Part shown: positions 27,969-36,993 of the stretch, piece after piece
How positions within the stretch are numbered: the first letter of the stretch is position 1
How the letters are laid out: each line of letters opens with the position of its first letter
Origin: an uncultured Sphingomonadaceae bacterium
Lineage (GTDB): Bacteria; Pseudomonadota; Alphaproteobacteria; Sphingomonadales; Sphingomonadaceae
Assembly: GCA_947493325.1 (NCBI GenBank)
Contig: CANLQI010000001.1
Span: forward strand, 124,001-188,000
Direction: 5' to 3'
DNA: 64,000 nucleotides
The notes under the pieces: generated by a model
Told to the model about the DNA's origin: nothing
Database searches by the model: none
The model's input: the letters and a program-made list of their open reading frames with translations, nothing else
Translations under genes and position numbers: made by a program

Positions 27969-28745
27969 TCATAATTTGCGATCAAAGCTGAATACCACGT
28001 CTTTCCACGCATCGTAAAATTTATCGGGCAGGCTGCTGAATGGCTGTGCACGCATGATCGCTGCTTTCGCGCGTTCGCAGTGCAGGCCGACCTGTGATCT
28101 GTTGCTGGGCGTCACTTTGCCGATCTGGCGGCAGCGCGGCGTGCCGGTCACCCGCTTATCTTTGTTCATGCTCCACGATACACGTGTGATTAGCAGGCTG
28201 TCATCCGCGCCGGTAGGGGCGGTCCAGTGCGGTTTCAATTTGCGGGCGATTTCACGTTCCAGCGCGGCCATTTCTGCAGCCCCCGCCTTGGCGGCAGGCG
28301 CATTGGTGTTTTTCGAAGTCGATGGTGTATCTGTCTTGCCGCCCAGAAAATCGCCTGCAAGTCTTGATGTCCGTTTCTTTTTCACCGGTGTTTTTTTCGC
28401 TATCTTTTTGGGTTCCGGCTTTTTGGCAACCGGGCTCGGTTTTTTGGGCGCGACCAGTGTGGGATCGGGCGTTGCAACGGGGCGCGCTTCCTGCGGCTCG
28501 GTTATGTCGGGCACCGGCTCCATTTCACCGATTTCCGGAGCAATCAGCGGAGCGGGATCTTCTGCCGGTGTCGGCGCGGTCGACTCCAGCCCGATTTCTT
28601 CGCTGAGCTGCACGGTGATTGTCGGGGCGGGCGGCGTGACAGGCTCGTCTGCCCAATTGATCGACAGCGATAGCGCGGCGAACAGCAGGACATGCCCTAT
28701 GGCGGCTATGGTCAGCCCGAAGTATTCGGATTTTTCCATACCCAT
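27969..28745 (-). CDS. tolA: TolA-like energy-coupling protein
   Basis: The protein has 258 residues. One N-terminal membrane helix (residues 9-27) is followed by a Pro/Lys/Ala-rich linker (KKPSPVAKKPEPKKIAKK) and a C-terminal domain with LEREIARKLKPHW and CRQIG. The arrangement and the place between tolR and tolB identify it. The C-terminal domain is short and differs from the enterobacterial one, as usual in this order. MEKSEYF six bases downstream is an alternative start. It links the TolQR motor to TolB/Pal. Confidence 0.88.
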   Translation of the reverse strand: MGMEKSEYFGLTIAAIGHVLLFAALSLSINWADEPVTPPAPTITVQLSEEIGLESTAPTPAEDPAPLIAPEIGEMEPVPDITEPQEARPVATPDPTLVAPKKPSPVAKKPEPKKIAKKTPVKKKRTSRLAGDFLGGKTDTPSTSKNTNAPAAKAGAAEMAALEREIARKLKPHWTAPTGADDSLLITRVSWSMNKDKRVTGTPRCRQIGKVTPSNRSQVGLHCERAKAAIMRAQPFSSLPDKFYDAWKDVVFSFDRKL

Positions 28746-28749
28746 CAGT

Positions 28750-29196
28750 TTATGGCGCTCCAGATGAACTTGTGGTGACCAGGGAAACTTTGCTTAAACC
28801 TGCGCGGTTTAGTTCCCCCATGACCTGCATGACGCGGCCATAATCTAGCCCGCGGTCGGCGCGCAGCGTGACCTGCGGCTGGTCAGCGCCATCGCCGCGC
28901 AGCTGTACGAGCAGACCGGGCAATTCGCTATCGCTAACCTGTTCGTCGCGGACATATACCAGCCCGTCCGGATCAATTGAGATCTGCACCGGGTCATTAT
29001 CCTGCTCCAGCGGCTTTGCGTTGGTTTCGGGGAGTTCGACCGGCACGCCCGATACCAGCAAAGGTGCGGTCACCATGAAAATGATGAGCAACACCAGCAT
29101 GACATCGACAAAGGGTGTGACGTTGATTTCCGACATGGGCGCACGTGCGCCGCCGCGCCCGCGCCGCCCGCCCGAAGAAGGAAGCTGCATCGCCAT
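28750..29196 (-). CDS. tolR: Biopolymer transport protein TolR (ExbD family)
   Basis: The protein has 148 residues. The membrane helix starts with EINVTPFVDVMLVLLIIFM, containing the Asp that carries protons with TolQ. The periplasmic domain follows (VQISIDPDGLVYV, VTLRADRGLDYGRVMQVM). The gene ends five bases before tolA and is separated from tolQ by a palindromic repeat, which is unusual inside a tight operon. Confidence 0.96.
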   Translation of the reverse strand: MAMQLPSSGGRRGRGGARAPMSEINVTPFVDVMLVLLIIFMVTAPLLVSGVPVELPETNAKPLEQDNDPVQISIDPDGLVYVRDEQVSDSELPGLLVQLRGDGADQPQVTLRADRGLDYGRVMQVMGELNRAGLSKVSLVTTSSSGAP

Positions 29197-29233
29197 TATC
29201 GTTTCTCCTTACGTAATGGTGTGTGCAAAACAT

Positions 29234-29317
29234 CCGTTAGCACTGAGCCTGTCGAAGTGCGTGGGGCAATCATGTGCCAGATTGATGAACGTGCTTCGAC
29301 AGGCTCAACACTAACGG
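29234..29317. repeat. CTGAGCCTGTCGAAG palindromic repeat pair
   Basis: CCGTTAGCACTGAGCCTGTCGAAG and its inverted partner CTTCGACAGGCTCAACACTAACGG enclose about 35 bases. It sits inside the tol operon between tolQ and tolR. Other copies are at 50761-50844 and, degenerate, at 59696-59745. Confidence 0.85.
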
Positions 29318-29347
29318 GAATTTCAGTCAGACAGTGGGAAATTGCCA

Positions 29348-30043
29348 TCAGCTATTCTCCAGCTCACGGCTGAGCGTACCATGAAAGCGGTCAGCGAAAC
29401 GGAACAGGTGCGATTCAAACTTGTTCAGCTTGTGCGAGAAACGGTTATAAGCAATCACCGCGGGAATGGCCGCAAATAGTCCAATCGCGGTCGCAAACAG
29501 TGCCTCGGCAATACCGGGCGCGACCACGGCCAGTGAACTGTTTTGTTCCGCCGCAATCGCTGTAAAGCTGCGCATAATGCCCCAGACTGTACCGAACAGG
29601 CCGACAAATGGCGCGACTGAGCCGACCGTGGCCAGGAAATTGAGCCGGTCGGACAGTTTATCAATTTCATGCGTGACACTGGCGTTCATCGCGGTGGCAA
29701 GCCGCGCGCGCGTACCTTCGCGGTCCACGGCGGTGCCATTGGTCGATTGCCGCCATTCAGCAACCCCCGCGGCGAGGACGCGGGCGGAAGGCAAGTTTTC
29801 CTTGCCGCGTGTCTTGTGAAAGGCATCAATATCCTCAGTTTGCCAGAACGCAGTTTCATATTGGTCCGATTGCCGCCGTATCCTGCCGATTTTCATCGCA
29901 AAGCTGATGATAATCGCCCAGGTCCAGATACTGGCGAGCGCGAGGCCGACCATCACCAGTTTGACGATAATATCTGCTTCCATAAACAGTTTTACGGGCG
30001 ATAATGTGACGGCATCATTTGCAAGGCCAATATTCTCAATCAT
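29348..30043 (-). CDS. tolQ: Proton channel protein TolQ (MotA/ExbB family)
   Basis: The protein has 231 residues from ATG 30043, which follows AGGAAA and overlaps the ybgC stop in an ATGA. Three membrane helices are visible: VKLVMVGLALASIWTWAIII, then two near residues 130-205 (LNFLATVGSVAPFVGLFGTV and ALFATAIGLFAAIPAVIAYN). With TolR it uses the proton gradient to drive TolA during division. Confidence 0.97.
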   Translation of the reverse strand: MIENIGLANDAVTLSPVKLFMEADIIVKLVMVGLALASIWTWAIIISFAMKIGRIRRQSDQYETAFWQTEDIDAFHKTRGKENLPSARVLAAGVAEWRQSTNGTAVDREGTRARLATAMNASVTHEIDKLSDRLNFLATVGSVAPFVGLFGTVWGIMRSFTAIAAEQNSSLAVVAPGIAEALFATAIGLFAAIPAVIAYNRFSHKLNKFESHLFRFADRFHGTLSRELENS

Positions 30044-30504
30044 ATATTTCCTGTCGTTTCGGGTTGGGCAAGGACGGACTGAAATGCCTCTACCCATGGT
30101 TTAGGTTGGCGGCGCGGGCGGCCTTCCGGGCTGATAAAGGCGGCAACCACATTGGCTGTACAGAGTATGTCTACACCGCGCATGGCTATTTGCTGAATAT
30201 GGCACGCTGCGGCGCGGATTTTATGCACTTGGCTCTTGATGACCAGCGCGTCGTCGAGCTTTGCCGGCTGCACATAGTCGATATGCATTTCCGATACGGC
30301 ATAGACGCCGTCTCCGGCCTCATGTGCGGCGCGCTGATCAATGCCGATGGAACGCAGCATATCGGAACGCGCCCGCTCAAAATAGCGAAGATAGTTGGCG
30401 TGATAGACGATCCCGGAAAAATCTGTGTCCTCGTAATAGATGCGGCACGCAAAATAATGCGTGTCACCTTCAAAATAGCCGGAGAACGGGACGGGATCGG
30501 TCAT
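30040..30504 (-). CDS. ybgC: Acyl-CoA thioesterase YbgC (hotdog fold)
   Basis: The protein has 154 residues. The 4-hydroxybenzoyl-CoA thioesterase-type motif YYEDTDFSGIVYHANYLRYF includes the catalytic Asp and the YHANYL segment. YbgC hydrolyses short acyl-CoA or acyl-ACP thioesters and is encoded at the head of tol operons in many proteobacteria. It overlaps tolQ by four bases. Confidence 0.95.
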   Translation of the reverse strand: MTDPVPFSGYFEGDTHYFACRIYYEDTDFSGIVYHANYLRYFERARSDMLRSIGIDQRAAHEAGDGVYAVSEMHIDYVQPAKLDDALVIKSQVHKIRAAACHIQQIAMRGVDILCTANVVAAFISPEGRPRRQPKPWVEAFQSVLAQPETTGNI

Positions 30505-30610
30505 ATGTAAAATGGATTACGGTGTTTTGCGAGTTCTGGAAAGATGGGAAATGCGATGGCGATTCGGATCATCGCGCGGATGACTCGGTTGGGCGTAAAT
30601 GATACTTCTG

Positions 30611-30760
30611 CCTTAAGGGAGAGGATATGGAGACTTGCCAGCTTGCTGGTTAGTCGGAATTGGTGAGGGTATCCGAACATCGAGAGTTGGCACACCCTCA
30701 CCCGCTGCGACTAGGCAACAGGTTGCCAAGTTTCGCTACCCTCTCCCTCAAGGGAGAGGG
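30611..30760. repeat. Large imperfect inverted repeat with GGGAGAGG ends
   Basis: Two arms of about 60 bases are imperfect inverted copies: AAGGGAGAGG, GACTTGCCAG and TGAGGGT on the left, ACCCTCACCC, GCGACTAGGCAAC, GTTGCCAAG and CCCTCTCCCT on the right. The right end is itself a palindrome. A related element is at 61288-61465. It lies between the small gene after ruvB and ybgC. No gene is seen in it. Confidence 0.75.
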
Positions 30761-30763
30761 GTT

Positions 30764-30874
30764 CTATTTGCGATGATTTGTATTGTGCCACAATACAAAG
30801 AGAATAGCCCCTAGCCCGAAGAGTATCCCTACGACACTCAATAACGTTCCATTGTTCTGTATGAAGTCAGCCAC
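30764..30874 (-). CDS. 36-residue single-helix membrane protein after ruvB
   Basis: A GTG start directly abuts the ruvB stop codon, and GGAG inside the ruvB end lies eight bases upstream. The product starts MADFIQNNGTLLSVVGILFG and continues LGAILFVLWHN before a basic tail HRK. One membrane helix spans about residues 11-29, with a positive C-terminus. The composition, the ribosome binding site and the abutting start support a real, coupled gene. It resembles the small membrane proteins of other tol or ruv regions only in general form. No function is known. Confidence 0.6.
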   Translation of the reverse strand: MADFIQNNGTLLSVVGILFGLGAILFVLWHNTNHRK

Positions 30875-31906
30875 TTATTTTTCTCCAAACAACCCGCCTT
30901 GCGAACCTTCGGGCGGGTTGAGGCCAAGATGTTTCCAGCCGCGGTCATTGAGCATGCGTCCGCGCGCAGTGCGGGCGATCAGGCCGAGCTGGATCATATA
31001 GGGCTCGACCACTTCCTCGACGGTGTCACGTGGTTCGCTCAGGCCTGCGGCAATGGTTTCAATGCCCACTGGCCCGCCTTTATAGACATCGGCGATCATG
31101 TGGAGGTAGCGACGGTCCATGGCGTCAAGACCGAGTTTGTCGACCTCCAGTCGTGACAACGCGCCATCTGCAATCTCCGCATTCACTTCCGTCGCACCCG
31201 CGACATTGGCAAAGTCGCGCACCCGGCGCAGCAGACGTCCGGCGACGCGCGGGGTTCCGCGCGCGCGCTTGGCGATTTCATGTGCGCCGTCTTCCGCGAT
31301 GGCGAGATTGAGCAAACCGGCACCACGCCGCACCACCTGTTCCAGTTCCGGAATCGAATAGAAATTGAGCCGGACCGGAATACCGAACCGATCGCGCAGC
31401 GGCGTGGTTAGCAACCCCTGCCGCGTGGTCGCGCCGATGAGCGTAAAGGCGGGCAGGTCGATGCGTACGCTGCGCGCCGCCGGTCCCTCGCCGATAATCA
31501 GGTCAAGCGCGCGGTCCTCCATCGCGGGGTACAGCACTTCCTCAACCACTGGATTGAGCCGGTGAATCTCGTCGATAAACAGCACATCGCCTTCTTCCAG
31601 ATTGGTGAGCAGCGCCGCCAGATCGCCCGATTTGGCAATCACCGGCCCCGATGTGGCGCGGAAACCCACGCCCATTTCGCGCGCAATAATCTGTGCCAGC
31701 GTTGTCTTGCCCAGCCCCGGAGGCCCGAAAAACAGCACATGGTCAAGCGGTTCGCTCCGCGTACGCGCCGCCTCAATAAACACCCGCAAATTCCCGCGTG
31801 CCGCTTCCTGCCCGATAAATTCATCAAGCGTTTTCGGACGCAGCGCAACATCGACATCATCGGCCTTGCGTTCGGGAGAAAGGATACGGTCTTCAGGGTC
31901 GGTCAT
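30875..31906 (-). CDS. ruvB: Holliday junction helicase RuvB
   Basis: The protein has 343 residues. AAA+ motifs are [15 protein letters not shown] (Walker A), [11 protein letters not shown] (Walker B) and [18 protein letters not shown] (sensor 1). The C-terminal winged-helix domain ends [16 protein letters not shown]. With RuvA it drives branch migration during recombination repair. Repeat elements separate it from ruvA. Confidence 0.98.
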   Translation of the reverse strand: MTDPEDRILSPERKADDVDVALRPKTLDEFIGQEAARGNLRVFIEAARTRSEPLDHVLFFGPPGLGKTTLAQIIAREMGVGFRATSGPVIAKSGDLAALLTNLEEGDVLFIDEIHRLNPVVEEVLYPAMEDRALDLIIGEGPAARSVRIDLPAFTLIGATTRQGLLTTPLRDRFGIPVRLNFYSIPELEQVVRRGAGLLNLAIAEDGAHEIAKRARGTPRVAGRLLRRVRDFANVAGATEVNAEIADGALSRLEVDKLGLDAMDRRYLHMIADVYKGGPVGIETIAAGLSEPRDTVEEVVEPYMIQLGLIARTARGRMLNDRGWKHLGLNPPEGSQGGLFGEK

Positions 31907-31915
31907 ATACTTAAT

Positions 31916-32029
31916 CCGTCATGCTCAACTTGCCCGCCCCGCGAAGGCGGGGGGTCAGCATCCATTGTGCCTCTTGATGGCGGGTTTTGCGAAGGGAAAC
32001 GGACCTTGAAACAAATTCAGGATGGCGGG
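31916..32029. repeat. CTGAAACAAGTTCAG-type repeat pair
   Basis: CCGTCATGCTCAACTTG on the left and CTTGAAACAAATTCAGGATG on the right are diverged inverted copies of the palindrome seen at 205-245. It lies between ruvB and ruvA. Confidence 0.7.
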
Positions 32030-32056
32030 CAAATAGATAGCTATATCTTTTATATT

Positions 32057-32146
32057 CGTCATTCCTGCGCAGGCAGGAATCCAGCTCCCGCGGTTTCGGC
32101 TTGTGTGAAATCGGGAGATGGATTCCCGCTTTCGCGGGAATGACGG
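32057..32146. repeat. ATTCCCGC-type palindromic repeat pair
   Basis: CGTCATTCCTGCGCAGGCAG and the inverted GATTCCCGCTTTCGCGGGAA flank a short spacer. This dRS3-like sequence is also found at about 392-500, 15525-15600, 47031-47185, 49367-49442 and twice inside ileS. Confidence 0.85.
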
Positions 32147-32170
32147 TGGATAGAGCAGCGGCATTCACCA

Positions 32171-32779
32171 TCACTTCGCCGCCTTCTTAAGCGCCAGTTT
32201 CACCAGCGCGCCCATTTCGGCATCTTCGCCAAGTTCGCTACTGGCCTCAGCCACAGCGGCGCTGGCTATGGCGGGTTTGAAGCCCAGGTTTTGCAGTGCG
32301 GATACGGCGTCTGCAGATGCGCCTGCCGGTGCGGTTACGGCCGCCACACTGGCTGCTGTGGCGGGACCAAGGTCCATGCCGCCGACTTTGTCTTTCAATT
32401 CATTGACAATCCGCTGTGCCAATTTCGGCCCGACGCCATTGGCGCGCGCCACCATCGCCTTGTCACCTGTAGCGATGGCATGACCGAGTTCGGAAGGTTC
32501 GAGTGTGCCCAGAATAGCGAGCGCCACTTTGCCGCCCACGCCCTGCACGCTGGTAAGCAGGCGGAACCAGTCACGTTCCGCGCCGCTGGCAAAGCCCATC
32601 AGGCGCATATCATTTTCGCTGACCTGCATTTCGGTAAAGACTTCGGCGGCCTCGCCCAAGGCGCCAATGCCGCCCAGTGTCCGCGCGCTGGCATAGACGA
32701 GATAGCCCACGCCCTGTACATCGATGACCAGATGGTCGGTGCCGAGTTCGTCGATAATGCCCTTTAATTTTGCGATCAT
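32171..32779 (-). CDS. ruvA: Holliday junction protein RuvA
   Basis: The protein has 202 residues. The N-terminal OB fold ([20 protein letters not shown]) is followed by two helix-hairpin-helix motifs ([17 protein letters not shown] and [17 protein letters not shown]) and a RuvB-binding C-terminal domain. It binds four-way junctions as a tetramer and loads RuvB. Confidence 0.97.
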   Translation of the reverse strand: MIAKLKGIIDELGTDHLVIDVQGVGYLVYASARTLGGIGALGEAAEVFTEMQVSENDMRLMGFASGAERDWFRLLTSVQGVGGKVALAILGTLEPSELGHAIATGDKAMVARANGVGPKLAQRIVNELKDKVGGMDLGPATAASVAAVTAPAGASADAVSALQNLGFKPAIASAAVAEASSELGEDAEMGALVKLALKKAAK

Positions 32780-32801
32780 TTTTTTGCGCTGGCCCTCAAT
32801 C

Positions 32802-32898
32802 CGTCATGCTGAATTTATTTCAGCATCCATATACTCTGAAACTACATATAATATGCAAGGGCAGAGTATATGGACCCTGAAACAAGTTCAGGGTGACG
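32802..32898. repeat. CTGAAACAAGTTCAG-type repeat pair
   Basis: CCGTCATGCTGAATTTATTT on the left and CCCTGAAACAAGTTCAGGG followed by TGACG on the right are inverted copies. It lies between ruvC and ruvA. Confidence 0.8.
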
Positions 32899-32917
32899 AC
32901 AAGAGGAATGTAGCAAA

Positions 32918-33388
32918 TCATTCCCGATTGTGCGCGTGTGTAATCGCCACGGCCAGCGCATCGGCGGCATCATGGCCCGCGAGTTTCACGCCGGGCAGCA
33001 GCCGCGATATCATCATCTGCACCTGTTTTTTGTCCGCCCGGCCCACGCCGACCACGGTTTTTTTGATAAGTAGCGCGGAATATTCGCCTATCTCCACCCC
33101 GGTACGCGATGCGCCGAGCAGCACGACGCCGCGTGCCTGGCCCAGTTTGAGTGTGCTTTTCGGATTGACGTTCAGAAATACTTCCTCGACCGCTGCGGCG
33201 TCGGGGTTAAATTCTTTCATAATGTCGGCAATCTCAAGATCGAGTTTGAGCAGCCGGCTGGGCAAAGACATTTGCGGATCGGTTTTGATCTGACCATTGG
33301 CGATATGTGACAGGCGGCTGCCTACGGAGGAAATTACGCCCCATCCAGTTGTGCCAAGCCCGGGATCAAAGCCGATAATGACGGTCAT
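32918..33388 (-). CDS. ruvC: Holliday junction resolvase RuvC
   Basis: The protein has 156 residues. The four acidic metal ligands are recognisable: Asp in [14 protein letters not shown], Glu in [10 protein letters not shown], and two Asp in [13 protein letters not shown]. It cuts four-way junctions in the cytosol after RuvAB branch migration. The gene is 15 bases after yebC. Confidence 0.98.
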   Translation of the reverse strand: MTVIIGFDPGLGTTGWGVISSVGSRLSHIANGQIKTDPQMSLPSRLLKLDLEIADIMKEFNPDAAAVEEVFLNVNPKSTLKLGQARGVVLLGASRTGVEIGEYSALLIKKTVVGVGRADKKQVQMMISRLLPGVKLAGHDAADALAVAITHAHNRE

Positions 33389-33403
33389 TATTCGGCTCCT
33401 GAC

Positions 33404-34153
33404 CTATTCCTGGCCCAGCTTCTCCATAATCTCGTCGGAAACCTCATAATTGCCCCATACGGTCTGCACATCGTCATCATCGTCAAGTGCGTCGATCAGT
33501 TTGAAGAGGGTCTGTGCGGCGCCTTCATCGACTTCGACCTTGACGTGCGGACGCCATGCGAGCTTTACGCTTTCCGCTTCGCCGAGTGATTTTTCCAGCG
33601 CGCTGGCAACTTCGTGCAGATCTTCCATACCGGTCCAGATTTCATGGCCGTCTTCACTGGATTCAATATCCTCTGCGCCCGCTTCCATCGCGGCTTCCAG
33701 AACCTTCTCTTCATCACCGGCACTGGCGGGATAGGAAACTAGGCCTAAACGATCGAAACCGTGGCTGACGGCGCCCGCGCCGCCCATATTGCCGCCATTG
33801 CGCGAAAATGTGGTGCGCACGCTGGTTACGGTGCGATTGCGGTTGTCGGTCAGCGCCTCGACGATCAACGATACGCCGCCGGGGCCAAAGCCTTCATAGC
33901 GGATTTCTTCATAATCATCGCCTTCGCCGCCCGTGGCCTTGTCGATTGCGCGCTGGATATTATCCTTGGGCATCGACTGGCCCTTGGCATTGTTGATGGC
34001 GAGGCGCAGGCGCGGGTTCATTTCCGGATCTGGCATGCCCATTTTCGCGGCCACTGTAATCTCGCGGCTCAGCTTGGAAAACAGGTTGGAACGCTTTTTA
34101 TCCTGCGCACCCTTACGGTGCATGATGTTCTTGAATTTGGAATGGCCTGCCAT
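33404..34153 (-). CDS. yebC: YebC/PmpR family regulator
   Basis: The protein has 249 residues from the conserved start [20 protein letters not shown]; an ATG four codons upstream is less likely. The typical middle motif [19 protein letters not shown] is present. YebC proteins have been linked to transcription control and, more recently, to relief of ribosome stalling at proline stretches. The gene heads the ruvCAB cluster, as in many proteobacteria. Confidence 0.96.
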   Translation of the reverse strand: MAGHSKFKNIMHRKGAQDKKRSNLFSKLSREITVAAKMGMPDPEMNPRLRLAINNAKGQSMPKDNIQRAIDKATGGEGDDYEEIRYEGFGPGGVSLIVEALTDNRNRTVTSVRTTFSRNGGNMGGAGAVSHGFDRLGLVSYPASAGDEEKVLEAAMEAGAEDIESSEDGHEIWTGMEDLHEVASALEKSLGEAESVKLAWRPHVKVEVDEGAAQTLFKLIDALDDDDDVQTVWGNYEVSDEIMEKLGQE

Positions 34154-34236
34154 GACTGCCTTCAACTAATTAATGAATGGATGGAATGGCCCTAATCAGA
34201 TGCACGGCAAAGTGCAAGATTAGGCGCATGATTTAC

Positions 34237-34578
34237 CTAGCGAATAGCGCGAGCGGACTGCTTGAACTTCACTGCCGTGCCAGTGGCAGAAATCATCAGC
34301 ATGGATCCGCCCTTGCCAACGACTTCATAGTCAAGATCAACGCCGATAACTGCATCTGCGCCCAGCTTGATGGCGGCATATTGCATTTCCTCAATCGCTT
34401 CTTCACGGCCGCGTTTCAGAACATTTTCATATTTTTTGGAACGTCCGCCAACAATATCGGTAAAGCTGGCGAAAATATCGCGGACAAAATTTGCACCTGC
34501 AATCACTTCACCTGTCACGATACCCAGATATTCGTCGATGTCATGTCCTTCGAGCATGGGGGTGGTAGTGACGAGCAT
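34237..34578 (-). CDS. YbjQ family (UPF0145) protein
   Basis: The protein has 113 residues. [33 protein letters not shown] and [14 protein letters not shown] are family signatures. YbjQ proteins form small pentamers or decamers. Their role is uncertain, with links to envelope stress and metal ions. It stands alone about 80 bases downstream from the yebC start on the same strand. Confidence 0.93.
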   Translation of the reverse strand: MLVTTTPMLEGHDIDEYLGIVTGEVIAGANFVRDIFASFTDIVGGRSKKYENVLKRGREEAIEEMQYAAIKLGADAVIGVDLDYEVVGKGGSMLMISATGTAVKFKQSARAIR

Positions 34579-34617
34579 GATATTTCTCCGTTTATTACAG
34601 TTCTTGGCTGGCGTGTC

Positions 34618-34860
34618 CTATGCAATGCCCAGCGCGGACTTGTACGTATCCAGTATCGCTTCCATTTCTTGACGGTCATGCGGTTCCATTTTGCGCAGGC
34701 GTACGACCTGACGCATTATTTTGGGGTCATAGCCGGTGGACTTCGCCTCGGCGTAAACATCGCGTATATCGTCTGCGATACCTTTTTTCTCTTCTTCAAG
34801 TCGTTCGATTCGCTCGATAAACAGGCGGAGTTGTTCAGATGTGACTGCGGCTTCGCTCAT
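34618..34860 (-). CDS. DUF2312 family protein
   Basis: The protein has 80 residues. [20 protein letters not shown] forms a coiled coil, and [16 protein letters not shown] completes the pattern of this alphaproteobacterial family (GapR relatives). GapR proteins bind overtwisted, AT-rich DNA ahead of replication and transcription and stimulate topoisomerases. This copy is the length of GapR and keeps the coiled coil and the basic patch near [11 protein letters not shown], so a GapR-like role is likely. Confidence 0.85.
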   Translation of the reverse strand: MSEAAVTSEQLRLFIERIERLEEEKKGIADDIRDVYAEAKSTGYDPKIMRQVVRLRKMEPHDRQEMEAILDTYKSALGIA

Positions 34861-34941
34861 AATTTGGTCCTTAATATTTTGGGGCGCGCAGCAATACGGG
34901 ATTCTGCGCGAATCTTTTGGTTGAATCTGTGAAGTTCCGCC

Positions 34942-35280
34942 TTAATGGCCGGGTGCGTTTTTGGCTACGCTCTTTTTCATCGCCAGCAATTGTTCTTCGG
35001 TGGCCTGTCCCTGATAGCGTTTTTTCCATTCGGCAAAGGGCATGCCGTAAATCAGCTCGCGGGCTTTATCGCGGTCCAGATTGGTTTCTGCGTCACTATT
35101 ATTGGCTGCTTCTGCAACCCAGTCGGCCAGGCAGTTGCGGCAAAAACCGGATAGACCCATCAGGTCGATATTCTGCACGTCATGCCGGTGCCGCAAATGT
35201 TTGATAAGCCGCCGGAATGCCGCCGCGGCAACTGCGTCGGATATATTCATGTCGGATGAAGGGTCATTATTGCTTGGCAT
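34942..35280 (-). CDS. DUF1244 family protein
   Basis: The protein has 112 residues. The core HRHDVQNIDLMGLSGFCRN and NCLADWVAEAANN with two conserved Cys, followed by ELIYGMPFAEWKKRYQ, is the DUF1244 signature. Its function is unknown. The first residues are Asp/Ser/Asn-rich and the start could also be a few codons later, at MNISD. Confidence 0.85.
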   Translation of the reverse strand: MPSNNDPSSDMNISDAVAAAAFRRLIKHLRHRHDVQNIDLMGLSGFCRNCLADWVAEAANNSDAETNLDRDKARELIYGMPFAEWKKRYQGQATEEQLLAMKKSVAKNAPGH

Positions 35281-35382
35281 ACGTATTTCCGGTTGTGATT
35301 GCGCGTGGTGACTCTATCATAGCCGCAACGCAAAAATTGGCCAGCATAGGTCATATAAATCATGTGGAAGAGGGTGGGATAA

Positions 35383-36840
35383 GTGGCAAAGAGAATAGAA
35401 CCGCGCAGCCGCAAGGTGAAGATACTGGCCACCGTCGGCCCGGCCAGCAATTCGCCGGAAATGCTTGAGAAACTCTACCGCGCAGGCGCCGATGCATTCC
35501 GTGTCAATATGAGCCATGGCGAACATGAGACCCATGCCAAGACGATCGATGCGATCCGCACACTGGAAAAAAAGATACAGCGACCGATCACGATATTGTG
35601 CGATTTGCAGGGCCCGAAACTGCGTGTCGGCAAGTTCAAAGACGGGGCGGCCTTTATCAAGCATGGCGCGCATTTCACGCTGGACCGCGATCCTGCGCCG
35701 GGCAACGACAGCCGCGTCTGCCTGCCGCATCCGGAAATTTTCGATGTGCTGAAAAAAGGCGATCGATTGTTGCTGGACGATGGCAAGCTCAGGTTGCGAG
35801 TCATTCGCGCGGGGGCAGACGAGATACTGACCAGCGCGGAGGTGGGCGGGCCATTGTCGGATCGCAAGGGGCTGAACGTGCCTGACGCGGTGATACCATT
35901 GGCGGCGCTTACGGCAAAAGACCGGCGCGACCTGACTTTTGCGCTGGAGAAAAATGCGGACTGGATTGCGCTCAGCTTTGTACAGCGACCCGAAGATGTG
36001 GCAGAGGCGCGCGCGTTGATTGGCGGTAAGGCGGCGCTGATTTCCAAGATTGAAAAACCGGCTGCGGTTACCCGGCTTGATGAAATACTGGAGCTTTCCG
36101 ATGCGGTGATGGTGGCGCGCGGCGATCTGGGCGTGGAACTTGCGCCCGAACGGGTGCCGCCGCTGCAAAAGCAGATTGTCGAGAATGCGCGGCGGCGCGG
36201 CAAGCCCGTTGTGGTCGCCACGCAGATGCTTGAGTCGATGATCAAGGCACCCGCGCCTACGCGCGCCGAAGTGTCTGACGTGGCCACTGCGGTCTATGAC
36301 GGCGCGGACGCCGTCATGCTCTCAGCGGAAACGGCGGCGGGCGACTGGCCGGTCGAATCGGTCAGTATCATGGACCGGATCGCGATCAGCGTCGAAAGCG
36401 ACCCGGCCTATGCCGACCGGGTGCATTTTACCGAGACGCTGCCCGATGAAACGACAGCGGACGCATTTGCTGCTGCGAGTAGTAAGATTGCGGAAACGGT
36501 CGAAACGGCGGCGATCATATGTTTCACCAATACCGGCTCCACAGCGCGGCGTGTGGCACGTGAGCGTCCATCGGTACCGCTGCTGGTGCTTACTCCCTCG
36601 CGTAATACCGCGCGGCGTGTCGGTTTATTATGGGGCGCTTATGCTGTCATCACGCAGGATATCGGCAGCTTTGAGGAAATGATCGCCAAAGGCAAGCGTA
36701 TGGCGCTACGCCACGGCTTCGGTACCGCGGGCACCAAGCTGATTGCGCTCGCCGGGGTGCCATTTGGTACGCCGGGTTCCACCAATGTGCTGCATGTCGT
36801 CACGCTGACGGGTAACGAGCTCAAGGGCTATGACCGATAG
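35383..36840 (+). CDS. pyk: Pyruvate kinase
   Basis: The protein has 485 residues with a GTG start after a GGGTGGGA stretch. The barrel carries KILATVGPASNS, the substrate loop MVARGDLGVELAPERVP and the Mg/K site PAPTRAEVSDVATAVYDGAD with MLSAETAAGDWP. It makes ATP and pyruvate from phosphoenolpyruvate and ADP in the Entner-Doudoroff/lower glycolysis route. The gene is alone on the plus strand, opposite DUF1244. Confidence 0.97.
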   Translation: MAKRIEPRSRKVKILATVGPASNSPEMLEKLYRAGADAFRVNMSHGEHETHAKTIDAIRTLEKKIQRPITILCDLQGPKLRVGKFKDGAAFIKHGAHFTLDRDPAPGNDSRVCLPHPEIFDVLKKGDRLLLDDGKLRLRVIRAGADEILTSAEVGGPLSDRKGLNVPDAVIPLAALTAKDRRDLTFALEKNADWIALSFVQRPEDVAEARALIGGKAALISKIEKPAAVTRLDEILELSDAVMVARGDLGVELAPERVPPLQKQIVENARRRGKPVVVATQMLESMIKAPAPTRAEVSDVATAVYDGADAVMLSAETAAGDWPVESVSIMDRIAISVESDPAYADRVHFTETLPDETTADAFAAASSKIAETVETAAIICFTNTGSTARRVARERPSVPLLVLTPSRNTARRVGLLWGAYAVITQDIGSFEEMIAKGKRMALRHGFGTAGTKLIALAGVPFGTPGSTNVLHVVTLTGNELKGYDR

Positions 36841-36993
36841 CAGGCCTGCACCTGCAAGTTCTCATATGGGAAAAGAAAGCCGTATGTGTTTTCTCTATCC
36901 CGAACCCCATAGGTCATCCTGAACTTGTTTGGCAATTATCCCCTTGCGACAGTTATTTCTTGTGAAGCGGGGATTTTCTGATATGTGCAAAGA

